Origin: Clostridia bacterium
GTDB lineage: Bacteria; Bacillota; Clostridia; Peptostreptococcales; Caminicellaceae
NCBI GenBank assembly: GCA_022361035.1
Contig: JAKSBP010000008.1
Location: 1-53,180, forward strand
Direction: 5' to 3'
Length of the DNA stretch: 53,180 nt
The first letter of the stretch is position 1. Every line of letters begins with the position of its first letter. This document shows, in pieces, positions 44,394 through 53,060 of this stretch. Below the pieces are notes generated by a model. It ran no database searches. It was not told the origin of the DNA and worked only from the letters and a program-made list of their open reading frames with translations. The translations under genes were made by a program, and so were the position numbers.

Positions 44394-45608
44394 TTAAGTT
44401 CTATAGGCTCCGTTTATTTTTACGTAATCATAGCTTAAATCACAGCCCCATGCCTTAGCAGAGTATTCTCCATCTTTTAGGTTAACCATTATTTTAATAT
44501 AGTCTTCTAACAAGATATCCTTAGCTAAGTCCTCATTGAAGTGAAGCCCCATTCCTCCTTTAACTATTTGAATCACTCCTTTTTTGCTTTGGAAGAATAT
44601 TTCTACATTTTCCGGACTGAAATCTCCACCAGAGTATCCCATGGAGCACATTATTCTACCCCAATTTGCATCGCTTCCAAAGAAGGCAGACTTAACAAGA
44701 CTGGAAGCAATAATTGATTTTGCACATACCCTTGCATCCTCCTTAGTCTTTGCACCGGATAGGTCTACTTCGATTAGCTTTGTTGCACCTTCTCCATCCT
44801 GGGCAATCATCTTAGCAAGTTCAGTAGATACAATGTCTAGGGCCTTTTTGAATTTCATGTAATTCTCGTCCATATTATCTATTACCCTATTCTTTGCTTT
44901 ACCATTGGCAAGGATAATTACCATGTCATTAGTACTTGTATCTCCATCTACAGAAATCATATTAAAGGAATTGTTAACGCTGTCTCTTAGGGCGGTTTCT
45001 AGCAGTTCCTTAGATATAGAAGCATTAGTTAAAATAAAGCCCAGCATCGTTGCCATATTAGGATGAATCATACCAGAGCCCTTTGCCATGCCGCTTATAA
45101 CTATTGGCTTATCATCTAAATCAAATTCTATAGAAACCGTTTTTGTAGATGAATCAGTTGTAAGTATGCCCTTGGCAGCATCTTCAAAACCGTTGTGGGA
45201 AAGGCTTAAAGCTGCATCCTCTATTCCAGAAATAATTTTACCCATGGGCATTTGAACTCCTATTATTCCTGTAGAAGCCACAAGGACCTCAGTAGGTGAT
45301 AAATTTAACTCCTTAGCAGTAGCAAGTATCATATTTTTACCATCCTCAAAGCCCTTTTCCCCCGTACATGCATTTGCATTTCCGCTATTTATAACAACAG
45401 CCTGGGTATTATGGTTTTTTATATGCTCCATATTTATCAAAACCGGTGCAGCCTTTACCTTATTAGTAGTAAAAACCCCTGCTGAAAGGGCCTTACCTTC
45501 ACTGTAAATAAGACTTAAATCCTTCTTATTACTATTCTTTTTTATTCCACAATATACTCCAGCAGCTTTAAAACCTGGAACAGGTATAAATTTACTATAC
45601 TTTTTCAT
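44394..45608 (-). CDS. argJ: Bifunctional glutamate N-acetyltransferase / amino-acid acetyltransferase
   Basis: Recycles the acetyl group from N-acetylornithine to glutamate and can also use acetyl-CoA. The 404-aa proenzyme self-cleaves before the Thr of KGSGMIHPNMATMLGF (about residues 180-195 of the chain). CTGEKGFEDG, VASTGIIGVQMP and FFGSDANWGRIMCSMGYSG are also family blocks. ATG 45608 is used because AAGGGAG lies 8 nt before it; the in-frame ATG at 45632 precedes that site. It is downstream of argC on the same strand and likely co-transcribed. Confidence 0.94.
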   Translation of the reverse strand: MKKYSKFIPVPGFKAAGVYCGIKKNSNKKDLSLIYSEGKALSAGVFTTNKVKAAPVLINMEHIKNHNTQAVVINSGNANACTGEKGFEDGKNMILATAKELNLSPTEVLVASTGIIGVQMPMGKIISGIEDAALSLSHNGFEDAAKGILTTDSSTKTVSIEFDLDDKPIVISGMAKGSGMIHPNMATMLGFILTNASISKELLETALRDSVNNSFNMISVDGDTSTNDMVIILANGKAKNRVIDNMDENYMKFKKALDIVSTELAKMIAQDGEGATKLIEVDLSGAKTKEDARVCAKSIIASSLVKSAFFGSDANWGRIMCSMGYSGGDFSPENVEIFFQSKKGVIQIVKGGMGLHFNEDLAKDILLEDYIKIMVNLKDGEYSAKAWGCDLSYDYVKINGAYRT

Positions 45609-45699
45609 ACAATTAACTCCCTTCAAAGGCATATTTTAAAGTTTGAGAAAATGACTTAAGCTTAAGAAGAACCGAGGACTAATTTAAGCCTTCATACTC

Positions 45700-46734
45700 C
45701 TAGGGAATCATCCCAGGGAAATTAAGACCCTCCCATTCATCAAAGCCAAGCATTATATTCATATTTTGAATGGCTTGACCTGCGGCACCCTTAATTAAAT
45801 TATCTATAGCCGCAATTACTATAACTCTATTTGTTTTATTATCAAGGACTATACCAATATCACAGAAGTTTGAGCCTTTAACCCATTTAGTTTCAGGTAT
45901 ATACTCGAGTACTCTCACAAAATAGTTATGGGAATAAAAATCCTTATATATTTCTTCAAGGGCTTCTACTGAGCACCTCTGAGCAAGTTTATTATAACAG
46001 GTCGCTAAAATTCCCCTATTCATAGGAATAAGATGGGGAGTAAAGAGAAGACTAATATTCCCATTAATTAGGTCTGAAAGCTCCTGCTCAATCTCAGGAG
46101 TATGCCTATGGTTTCCGATTCCATAGGCCTTGACGCTTTCATTACATTCACAGAATAGAGTATTTGTATTTAAAGACCTTCCCGCCCCAGAAACTCCGGA
46201 TTTCGCATCTATTATTATTGTATCAATATCAATAAGGTTATTTTTAAGAAGGGGAGCTAGGGCCAATATGCTAGCAGTAGGATAACATCCCGGATTAGCT
46301 ATTAGCTGACCATTCTTAATAGAATCCCTATTTAACTCGGGTAATCCATATATAGACTCTTGAAGGAGCTCTTTACCTCCATGCTCTAGGCCATACCATT
46401 TTTTATACACCTCTGGACTATTTAGCCTAAAGTCAGCACTTAAATCGATTACCCTAATACCTTTAGAAACAAGGTCTTTAGTGATGTCCATTGACTTACC
46501 GTGGGGAAGGGCAATAAATGCAATATCGAGAGAGGATAAATTTTCATAGACCTGTTGAATATTTATACAATTGTTCTGAATAAATCCCTTATAATTCTTA
46601 TAGACCGATGAATAGAGATTATCTGAATAACTATGGGAAGCTAAAAAGGAAATATTAACCCTTTTATGATTGTTTAATAACCAAACTAGTTGTTGACCTG
46701 CATAGCCTGTGGCACCTATAACACCTACATTCAT
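45700..46734 (-). CDS. argC: N-acetyl-gamma-glutamyl-phosphate reductase
   Basis: NADPH-dependent third step of arginine synthesis. The 344-aa protein begins MNVGVIGATGYAGQQL (Rossmann motif), shows the catalytic cysteine in IANPGCYPTASILAL (about residues 141-155), and later HRHTPEIEQEL. ATG 46734 starts at the Rossmann motif; the ATG at 46752 would add six residues (MLVGDI) with no better site. It is first of argC-argJ and divergent from argB across a shared 190-bp control region. Confidence 0.95.
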   Translation of the reverse strand: MNVGVIGATGYAGQQLVWLLNNHKRVNISFLASHSYSDNLYSSVYKNYKGFIQNNCINIQQVYENLSSLDIAFIALPHGKSMDITKDLVSKGIRVIDLSADFRLNSPEVYKKWYGLEHGGKELLQESIYGLPELNRDSIKNGQLIANPGCYPTASILALAPLLKNNLIDIDTIIIDAKSGVSGAGRSLNTNTLFCECNESVKAYGIGNHRHTPEIEQELSDLINGNISLLFTPHLIPMNRGILATCYNKLAQRCSVEALEEIYKDFYSHNYFVRVLEYIPETKWVKGSNFCDIGIVLDNKTNRVIVIAAIDNLIKGAAGQAIQNMNIMLGFDEWEGLNFPGMIP

Positions 46735-46771
46735 AATATCACCAACCAACATATATTTATTAATTGAAAAA

Positions 46772-46858
46772 ATTGCATAATTTTTTTAATTAATTAAGAA
46801 TAATTATACATACATATTAATAAAAAAACAATATTTTTTAAAAAAATATTGCATAATT
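46772..46858. promoter_or_regulatory. Repeated ATTGCATAATT sites in the arg divergent region
   Basis: ATTGCATAATT occurs at 46772-46782 and 46848-46858, the second covering the argB -35 box. It resembles variants of the ARG box half-site. The sites are candidates for ArgR control of both operons. Confidence 0.45.
46803..46831 (-). promoter_or_regulatory. argCJ promoter (minus strand)
   Basis: On the minus strand TTGTTT (46826-46831), a 17-bp spacer and TATAAT (46803-46808), about 70 bp from the argC start. Confidence 0.6.
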
Positions 46859-46877
46859 ATATAAAAATAAGTATAAT
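46849..46877 (+). promoter_or_regulatory. argBD promoter (plus strand)
   Basis: TTGCAT at 46849-46854, a 17-bp spacer and TATAAT at 46872-46877, about 50 bp before argB. Confidence 0.7.
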
Positions 46878-46928
46878 TATAAACAACCCTATAAAAAGAA
46901 ACTATATTTAAAAGGATGGTTTAAAAGC

Positions 46929-47807
46929 ATGGAAATATTAGAAGAAAAAGTTAAGGTCCTTGTGGAGGCCCTACCATATATAAAAAAATTTACAGGTAAA
47001 ACCTTTGTAATAAAGTTTGGCGGCAGTATTATGGAAAATGAAGAGGCTAAGGCAGCCTTTATAGAAGACATAGTATTGATGAAGCTAATAGGTATAAATC
47101 TAATAATTATTCATGGTGGAGGCCCTAAGATTTCTGAAAATCTTAAAGACTTAGGAATAGAAAGTAATTTTATAAATGGATTGAGAGTAACAAATAGGGA
47201 AACTATGAAAGTAGTGGAGATGGTTTTAGCGGGATACATAAATAAGGAAATAGTCTTTAAGATAAATGACCAAGGGGTTAAAGCCATAGGTATAAGCGGT
47301 AAAGATGGGGGTTTTATAAGGGCAAGGAAAAAATATATATATAATGAAGATGGTAAGGTCGACCTTGGCTTCGTTGGAGAGGTAGAAGAGATAAAAGTAG
47401 AGTTTTTAGAGGATTTAATAGAAAAAGGATATATTCCAGTTGTGGCTCCCACGGGATTCGATAAGGATGGAAATAGTTATAATATAAATGCCGATTATGT
47501 AGCCTCATCCATTAGCTTTACTTTAAAGGCAGAAAAGCTGATACTTCTTACAGATGTAGAGGGTCTATATAGGGATATTAATGATAAATCTACATTTATT
47601 TCTCAATTGACTAAAGGTGAGGCAAGGCAGTTAATTTCCACTGGGATAATCAATGGAGGAATGCTTCCTAAAATTGAATGTTGTATATCTGCCATAGAAA
47701 ATGGAACTAAAAATATTCATATGATAGACGGAAGAAAGAAGCATTGCTTGCTACTTGAAATCTTCACAGATACAGGAATTGGAACCATGATAAGGGAAGG
47801 AGCCTAG
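46929..47807 (+). CDS. argB: Acetylglutamate kinase
   Basis: Phosphorylates N-acetylglutamate and is the usual point of arginine feedback. The 292-aa protein has the kinase P-loop-like FVIKFGGSIMENEEAK (about residues 26-41), LIIIHGGGPKISE (about 59-71), NINADYVASSIS-like YNINADYVASS and the C-terminal INGGMLPKIECC. The extra N-terminal helix (MEILEEKVKVLVEALPYIKKF) is typical of the arginine-inhibited hexameric form. It starts the argBD unit. Confidence 0.95.
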   Translation: MEILEEKVKVLVEALPYIKKFTGKTFVIKFGGSIMENEEAKAAFIEDIVLMKLIGINLIIIHGGGPKISENLKDLGIESNFINGLRVTNRETMKVVEMVLAGYINKEIVFKINDQGVKAIGISGKDGGFIRARKKYIYNEDGKVDLGFVGEVEEIKVEFLEDLIEKGYIPVVAPTGFDKDGNSYNINADYVASSISFTLKAEKLILLTDVEGLYRDINDKSTFISQLTKGEARQLISTGIINGGMLPKIECCISAIENGTKNIHMIDGRKKHCLLLEIFTDTGIGTMIREGA

Positions 47808-47811
47808 TAAT

Positions 47812-48996
47812 ATGGGAGAAAAGCATCTAATGAACTCATACTCTAGATTTGATGTAGAGTTTGAAAATGGAAGTGGTACTAGTATATATGATATAAATGG
47901 CAGAGAATATCTAGACTTTGTGGCAGGTGTGGCAGTAAACTCTCTTGGTCACTGTCATCCAGCGATAATTCAAGCCCTTGACAAACAAAGCAAAAAATTA
48001 ATCCATGTTTCCAACCTTTATTGGACACCTACTCAGACCCAGTTAGCTAAGAAACTTGTGTCCCTTAGTGACCATGCAACAGTATTTTTCTGCAACAGTG
48101 GAACAGAAGCAAATGAGACTGCCATAAAAATAGGAAGAAAATATGGAAAGCTTAAGGGTAAAGCTGAAAAATACGAAATCATAGCCATGGAAAACTCCTT
48201 TCATGGAAGAACTATGGGGGCGCTAACTGTTACTGGCCAAACTAAGTACCATAAAGATTTTATGCCCATGATTGGAGGCGTAAATAGAATAAGATTTAAT
48301 GATGTAGGTGACCTTCAAAAAAGTATTTCAGAAAAGACCTGTGCAGTGATAGTAGAGCCTATCCAAGGGGAAGGTGGCATAATAAATGCTAACAAGGAAT
48401 TTTTAATGGAGGCAAAAAAATTATGTGAAAAATATGATGCTCTCCTAATATTTGATGAAGTTCAATGTGGTATAGGAAGATCAGGAGACTTATTTGCCTA
48501 TCAGAGTTTTGGAGTAATACCGGATATAGTGTGTCTGGCAAAGGGACTAGGTGGAGGCTTTCCCATAGGAGCAGTGTTGGCAAATGAAAGAGCTTCAATC
48601 CTTAAGCCCGGTGACCATGGATGTACCTTTGGAGGTAATCCCCTAGGATGTGCTGTATCCTTGGCGGTACTTGAGGAATTGGTGGAAAACAAAGTAATAG
48701 AGGGGGTTAAGGGGAAGGAAAAGCTCTTTAAGAAGGGGATAGAGGAGCTTTTACAAGAATACAGCTTCATAAAGAAAATAGATGGTAAAGGATTAATGAT
48801 AGGTATACATTTAGATATAGAAGCTAAAAAAGTAGTAAATAAAGCCTTTGACAAAGGGCTTCTTATAATAGGAGCAGGCAGTAGGGCAATTAGAATAGTA
48901 CCGCCCCTTAATATATCAACAGAAGAAATTAATAGGGGATTAGAAATATTAGCAGAAGTATTTAAAGAAGTAAAAAAAGAATTGCAGTTTGCATAG
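47812..48996 (+). CDS. argD: Acetylornithine aminotransferase
   Basis: PLP enzyme that forms N-acetylornithine. The 394-aa class-III aminotransferase shows FCNSGTEANETAIK (about residues 99-112), GRTMGALTVTGQ, EPIQGEGGI, LIFDEVQCGIGR and the PLP lysine in CLAKGLGGGFPIGA (about 239-252). It begins 4 bp after argB, with AAGGAG 9 nt before ATG, in one operon. A CATAGGC/GCCTATG hairpin follows the stop. Confidence 0.95.
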   Translation: MGEKHLMNSYSRFDVEFENGSGTSIYDINGREYLDFVAGVAVNSLGHCHPAIIQALDKQSKKLIHVSNLYWTPTQTQLAKKLVSLSDHATVFFCNSGTEANETAIKIGRKYGKLKGKAEKYEIIAMENSFHGRTMGALTVTGQTKYHKDFMPMIGGVNRIRFNDVGDLQKSISEKTCAVIVEPIQGEGGIINANKEFLMEAKKLCEKYDALLIFDEVQCGIGRSGDLFAYQSFGVIPDIVCLAKGLGGGFPIGAVLANERASILKPGDHGCTFGGNPLGCAVSLAVLEELVENKVIEGVKGKEKLFKKGIEELLQEYSFIKKIDGKGLMIGIHLDIEAKKVVNKAFDKGLLIIGAGSRAIRIVPPLNISTEEINRGLEILAEVFKEVKKELQFA

Positions 48997-49081
48997 GCAA
49001 TAAGCCTATGTAATGGCTTCAAAAAAGAAAATCATAAAGGATTGAACCACCCCTAGGGGTAAGATGAAGGGAGGAGAAATA

Positions 49082-49555
49082 ATGATATCAGTACTAACCT
49101 ATGACATGTTAAACATGGCTGACGTTAAAGCTATATTAAAAGTGAATGGTAATGGATATATTCATATAGAGCCTAAGATAAAAAAGATATCAATAATAGA
49201 TTTAGGTATGGAAGAGAAGGATATAATTCCTCTTTCCAACTTCAACTTTAGCGTAAACCTATTTGGACTTAACTTTAAGTTAAATCATCTTTTAGCTTCG
49301 AATAGCCATGCCTATATACTATGGGGAGGAAATAATAAATTACAGAACATAGATTGTTTATTAGAGAAAGTCAAGGCCCTTGTAGGTAAGAAGCCTTTAA
49401 TAGGAGTAGGCCTTGGAAAGGAAGTTTTAGAAACTGTCATTAAGGACTTAGGTGAAGATGATTGGCAGAATTATAAGGGAATAAAAAAGCACTGTAAATA
49501 TAAGATATACTGCTTAGATAATATGGACTTAGAAAAAATAGATGAAATTATATAA
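49082..49555 (+). CDS. Hypothetical protein downstream of argD
   Basis: A 157-aa soluble protein that I do not recognise. It begins MISVLTYDMLNMADVKAILK with alternating strand/helix predictions, has IEPKIKKISIIDLGMEEKD and LASNSHAYILWGGNNKLQNI, then a C-terminal GKKPLIGVGLGKEVLETVIK segment and a Lys-rich stretch with Cys (KGIKKHCKYKIYC). ATG 49082 follows GGGAGGAG at 49069-49076; the in-frame ATG at 49064 precedes that site. It is 85 bp after argD, separated by ACCCCTAGGGGT, and is followed by a terminator, so it may be the last gene of the argBD unit. Confidence 0.75.
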   Translation: MISVLTYDMLNMADVKAILKVNGNGYIHIEPKIKKISIIDLGMEEKDIIPLSNFNFSVNLFGLNFKLNHLLASNSHAYILWGGNNKLQNIDCLLEKVKALVGKKPLIGVGLGKEVLETVIKDLGEDDWQNYKGIKKHCKYKIYCLDNMDLEKIDEII

Positions 49556-49574
49556 AGAAACTTAAAAATCTTTT

Positions 49575-49614
49575 AAGCCCTATGGGACCTCTTTCTTGGT
49601 CCCATAGGGTTTTA
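49575..49614 (+). terminator. Terminator after the argBD unit
   Basis: CCCTATGGGACC at 49578-49589 pairs perfectly with GGTCCCATAGGG at 49598-49609, followed by TTTTAT. Confidence 0.9.
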
Positions 49615-49727
49615 TCTATGGTATTGATTTATAAAAGCTTAACCTTCTAAAAGGTTTTTAGATAATATGAACTCATTTTAAGCTAAAAATAGGGATATAT
49701 ATAGATTTCAGATATATTACAATACAG

Positions 49728-49815
49728 TTACAAACCTATTACGAAGTTTACAAACCTCATTATAAAAAGCTTTTATTAAGTGTGTAAATCTTCATATAAT
49801 GTTAATTTCGTAACA
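49728..49815. promoter_or_regulatory. Spaced direct repeats upstream of the sigma-like gene
   Basis: TTACAAACCT occurs at 49728-49737 and 49748-49757, exactly 20 bp apart. Related, inverted ATTACGAAGTTTAC-like sequence recurs near 49801-49815 (GTTAATTTCGTAAC). Two TATAAT-like boxes (49795-49800 and 49836-49841) have poor -35 matches, as expected for an activated or alternative-sigma promoter. This is the 340-bp interval before the gene at 49898. Confidence 0.45.
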
Positions 49816-49897
49816 GAACTGGGTAGATATGTATATATAATTTACTCGCAATATTTGGAAAACACACTAATAATGTTTTGCATAGGGGGTAGATAAT

Positions 49898-50434
49898 ATG
49901 AAAAGTGTAGTAAAAAACTTTTTAAAGGAGAATGATGAAAACAAGAAACTCTATGTTGAGGGAATAGTATTAAAGGATTTAAAGGCACTAGACAAACTTG
50001 AAGATAAGTTTAATGATTATTTATTTAAAACATATTTATGTAGCTATATAAAAAAATCAATTCAATTTGCTTCAATGAAAATCAAGAAAAAAGGAAATAA
50101 TGTAACGAATAGAGAAAGGTTGTGTTTAAATGTTTTAGATATAAACTTTCAGGAAGAAAGGGTTAACTCTATTCCCGATAAAAAGATGGACATACTTTAT
50201 AACCTTTATGAACTTAAGGAAAATATAGATTATACTCAGGTTTTCTGTAATGAAAAACTTTCAAAATCCTTTAATAAATTGACTAATAAAGAAAAAAAGG
50301 TTATAAATGAGTGTGTCATGAAGGATAAAGCTCAGGTTGATGTAGCTAAGGCCTTGGGGATATCTAGACAAGCAGTAAGCAAGGTAAAGAAGACAGCACT
50401 TAAAAAATTGAGGGAGGAATTAAAGGGAGCTTAA
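49898..50434 (+). CDS. Sigma factor-like protein with region 4 (possible SigO-type subunit)
   Basis: A 178-aa protein. The C-terminus carries a clear sigma region 4 helix-turn-helix: LTNKEKKVINECVMKDKAQV then DVAKALGISRQAVSKVKKTA (about residues 127-171). The middle, LFKTYLCSYIKKSIQFASMK, resembles the end of region 2 in TcdR/UviA-type sigma factors. The N-terminal part of region 2 is missing. The next frame downstream encodes just such a segment, so the pair resembles the split SigO/RsoA factor of B. subtilis. ATG follows AGGGGGTAG. Target promoters are unknown. Confidence 0.75.
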   Translation: MKSVVKNFLKENDENKKLYVEGIVLKDLKALDKLEDKFNDYLFKTYLCSYIKKSIQFASMKIKKKGNNVTNRERLCLNVLDINFQEERVNSIPDKKMDILYNLYELKENIDYTQVFCNEKLSKSFNKLTNKEKKVINECVMKDKAQVDVAKALGISRQAVSKVKKTALKKLREELKGA

Positions 50435-50603
50435 GGAGACAGGATTTAGTGAATTTAATAGTATAGTTTTATAATAGGACTAATAACTTTTTTATATAAT
50501 TTAAGTATATACATATATCAAATATCAAAATTTAAGCTACATCAATAAAATTTTCGTTGAAAAGATAGAAGTTTTTTGTAAAAATCAATAGGAGGGGATT
50601 TTT

Positions 50604-50957
50604 ATAGACTGGAAAAAATTTAGAGAAACCTTTGAATCAGCTCAAGGAGGAGACCATACAGCCTTGGAAAAAGTAATAGAAATATTTAAACCGATTATAT
50701 ATAAAAACAGCTTCACTCAGGGAGAATTTGATGAAGACTGTTTTCAAGAATTAAATATAGAGCTAATAAGATGTATTGAAAAGTTTAAATTTAACAATAT
50801 TGATGATATACATAGCTGTTTCCAATTTGAATAGAAGGCGGAGAGAAGTCTAGCTAGATATTGATTAAGGGAAAAAGTAGATGGAAATAAAGTTATAGCA
50901 AATTGGAATAAGTTAAATAATGAAGGAAAAAAGCTAATTAAAAAGAAATACTTATAG
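50604..50957 (+). pseudogene. RsoA/sigma region 2-like fragment, broken
   Basis: From 50604 the frame reads DWKKFRETFESAQGGDHTAL then KVIEIFKPIIYKN and EDCFQELNIELIRCIEKFKF for 76 codons to TAG at 50832. This resembles the N-terminal helical part of TcdR-type sigma factors and RsoA. AGGAGGGG lies at 50590-50597, but the codon where Met would be is ATA. After the TAG the same frame still reads KAERSLARY, then TGA at 50862, then LREKVDGNKVIANWNKL to TAG at 50957. The missing start and stops suggest a decaying gene. It could still be a 76-aa RsoA-like protein started at ATT 50598 or ATA 50604. Confidence 0.6.
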
Positions 50958-51001
50958 TGGATTAAAAATCCTTGAGTACAGAAGCTAGGGAGGATAGGTT
51001 C

Positions 51002-51316
51002 ATGGAGCTAATAGAGATACAAAGAGAGATAGAGAGATTTATAAATGAAAAAGGATTAGATTCAACCCTTTATGTAAGGGTAATAGATTTAGTCTCAGAA
51101 GTAGGAGAAATGGCTAAGGAGGTATTAAAGGGGAGCGAATATGGTAAAAGAACCTTTAAATCAAATGAAAACTTAGAAAGTGAAATGGGGGATATATTAT
51201 TCTCCTTAATCTGTCTAGCAAATATTACAGGTATAAATCTAGAAGACTCATTAAAGAAAGTCCTTAATAAATATGAGAAAAGATTTAGTATAAAGGGTAA
51301 CATTGGTTCGGAATAA
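51002..51316 (+). CDS. MazG-like nucleotide pyrophosphohydrolase
   Basis: A 104-aa all-helical protein of the MazG/dUTPase superfamily. VSEVGEMAKEVLKGSEYGKR and LESEMGDILFSLICLANITG give the metal-binding ExxE..ExxD pattern (about residues 29-78). It likely hydrolyses non-canonical nucleoside triphosphates. ATG 51002 lies 8 nt after AGGGAGG; the in-frame TTG at 50972 is upstream of that site. It follows the sigma remnant by 45 bp. Confidence 0.85.
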   Translation: MELIEIQREIERFINEKGLDSTLYVRVIDLVSEVGEMAKEVLKGSEYGKRTFKSNENLESEMGDILFSLICLANITGINLEDSLKKVLNKYEKRFSIKGNIGSE

Positions 51317-51438
51317 TATATATTTATAAACTAATAGAAAAAATTTAAGATTAGTGGAAAGTTTACTTTAATATTAAGTATTAGGGTTTCCTTTAAAAAA
51401 TAGGCTATAATAAGAAACTTATAAAGGATTGATTAGAT

Positions 51439-52953
51439 ATGGTTAGAAAAATAGAAAAAGCAATATTAATTACTTTAACTTTTTTATTAACCCTTACAGC
51501 ATGTTCTTCAAGTAAAAATGAAAATTATAAGCCCTTTAATGGAGTAGAAAATGGCACTCAAAGAGAAGTTTTAAAAAACATGAATCAATACGATATTAAC
51601 ATTGAATTCTATCCCGAAGAAAAGGTTATTAGAGGAGAACAGCGAGTTACATATATAAATAATGAAGACATTCCTATAGATAAAATATATTTTCATCTCT
51701 ATCCTAATGCTTTTAAAACTAAAGAAACGGCTCCCTTTCTATTTGATAACTTTATGAGTGCATACCCTCGAGGCTTTTCTGAGGGATACATAGATATAGA
51801 TAAGATATATGTAGATGGCTCTGAGGGAGAATATAGTATTGGGGAGTTTGGTATTACTATAATGGAAATAATTTTACCATATAGGTTAGACATAGGTGAT
51901 AGAGTATATATAGATATGCAGTACACTATAAAATTGCCCCCTGCTGTAGAGCGGTTTGGATATGGGAGTGATACCTATAATTTAGGGAATTGGTATCCCA
52001 TAGCCTCTGTATACGATGAAGAAGGATGGAATCTTGATCCCTACTATCCTATAGGAGATCCATTTTATACAGATGCCAGTAATTACAAAGTGAATATAAG
52101 AACTCCAAAGGATTTTACAGTTGCCTCTACTGGAAATATTTTATCTAGGGAATTGGTAGATGATAGAATAGAATGGGAAATAGAGGCAAATGCTGTTAGA
52201 GATTTTGCCTGGGTAGCAAGTAAAAACTTTGAAGTAGTAGAGGAAGAAGTAGATGGAATCCTTATAAAAATGTACTTTCTTAAGGATGGAATGGAGAATG
52301 GTGAAATAAGAAATAGAGCCTTAGAATTTACCAAAAAATCTCTTAAGACTTTTAATAAAGTTTTTGGGGAGTATCCCTATAAACAGTACTCAGTAGTACA
52401 GACTAATTTCCCCAGTGCTATGGAATACTCGGGTATAGTATTTATTGGAAGTAGATACTATGATAAAGCCTTTACAGATTTTCTTGAAGTTTTGATTGTC
52501 CATGAGACTGCCCATCAATGGTGGTATGGAGTAGTTGGAAATGATCAAATTGACCAGGCTTGGTTAGACGAAAGCTTTGCTTCATACTCTGAAGTAATAT
52601 ACATGGCTGAGAACTATGGAGAAAAAGCAGGAGAAACATATCATAGGATTAAAAACGAAGAAGATTTCCATAGGTCTGTTGATTCTTTGCAGGATAAAGT
52701 AATACTAAAGACTTTAAAGGATTTTGAAAATTGGAATGATTATGGCCTGTTAGTATACACTAAGGGGGCAATATTTTTAGATGATATTAGTGATAAATAC
52801 GGTAAAGAAATATTTTATAAGATTTTACAAACATATTATGATAGGTATAAATTTAAAATTGCAACAACAGAGGATTTTATAGAGATATGTGAGGAAGTAA
52901 CAGGAGAAGATTTGGATGATTACTTTGAAAATTGGCTAAAAAATGGAAGCTAA
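51439..52953 (+). CDS. M1-family aminopeptidase-like lipoprotein
   Basis: A 504-aa exported zinc metallopeptidase. A signal peptide ends in the lipobox LTAC (Cys at about 22). An N-terminal beta-domain (residues about 45-230) precedes the catalytic gluzincin domain with VHETAHQWWYGVVG (HExxH, about 354-367) and the third ligand Glu in AWLDESFASYSE (about 374-385). The SAMEYSGIVF block stands for the GxMEN substrate motif, with Ser-Ala for Gly. It probably trims peptides outside the membrane. ATG follows AAAGGATT. Confidence 0.88.
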   Translation: MVRKIEKAILITLTFLLTLTACSSSKNENYKPFNGVENGTQREVLKNMNQYDINIEFYPEEKVIRGEQRVTYINNEDIPIDKIYFHLYPNAFKTKETAPFLFDNFMSAYPRGFSEGYIDIDKIYVDGSEGEYSIGEFGITIMEIILPYRLDIGDRVYIDMQYTIKLPPAVERFGYGSDTYNLGNWYPIASVYDEEGWNLDPYYPIGDPFYTDASNYKVNIRTPKDFTVASTGNILSRELVDDRIEWEIEANAVRDFAWVASKNFEVVEEEVDGILIKMYFLKDGMENGEIRNRALEFTKKSLKTFNKVFGEYPYKQYSVVQTNFPSAMEYSGIVFIGSRYYDKAFTDFLEVLIVHETAHQWWYGVVGNDQIDQAWLDESFASYSEVIYMAENYGEKAGETYHRIKNEEDFHRSVDSLQDKVILKTLKDFENWNDYGLLVYTKGAIFLDDISDKYGKEIFYKILQTYYDRYKFKIATTEDFIEICEEVTGEDLDDYFENWLKNGS

Positions 52954-53060
52954 AGTACCTTCTCACATTATAAGTTGGTGATTTTTTAAACCCTTAAAAA
53001 GATTGATGGGTCTAGTAATATAGACTATAATTATAGATAATAGTGTAAAGTTTTCCGTAA

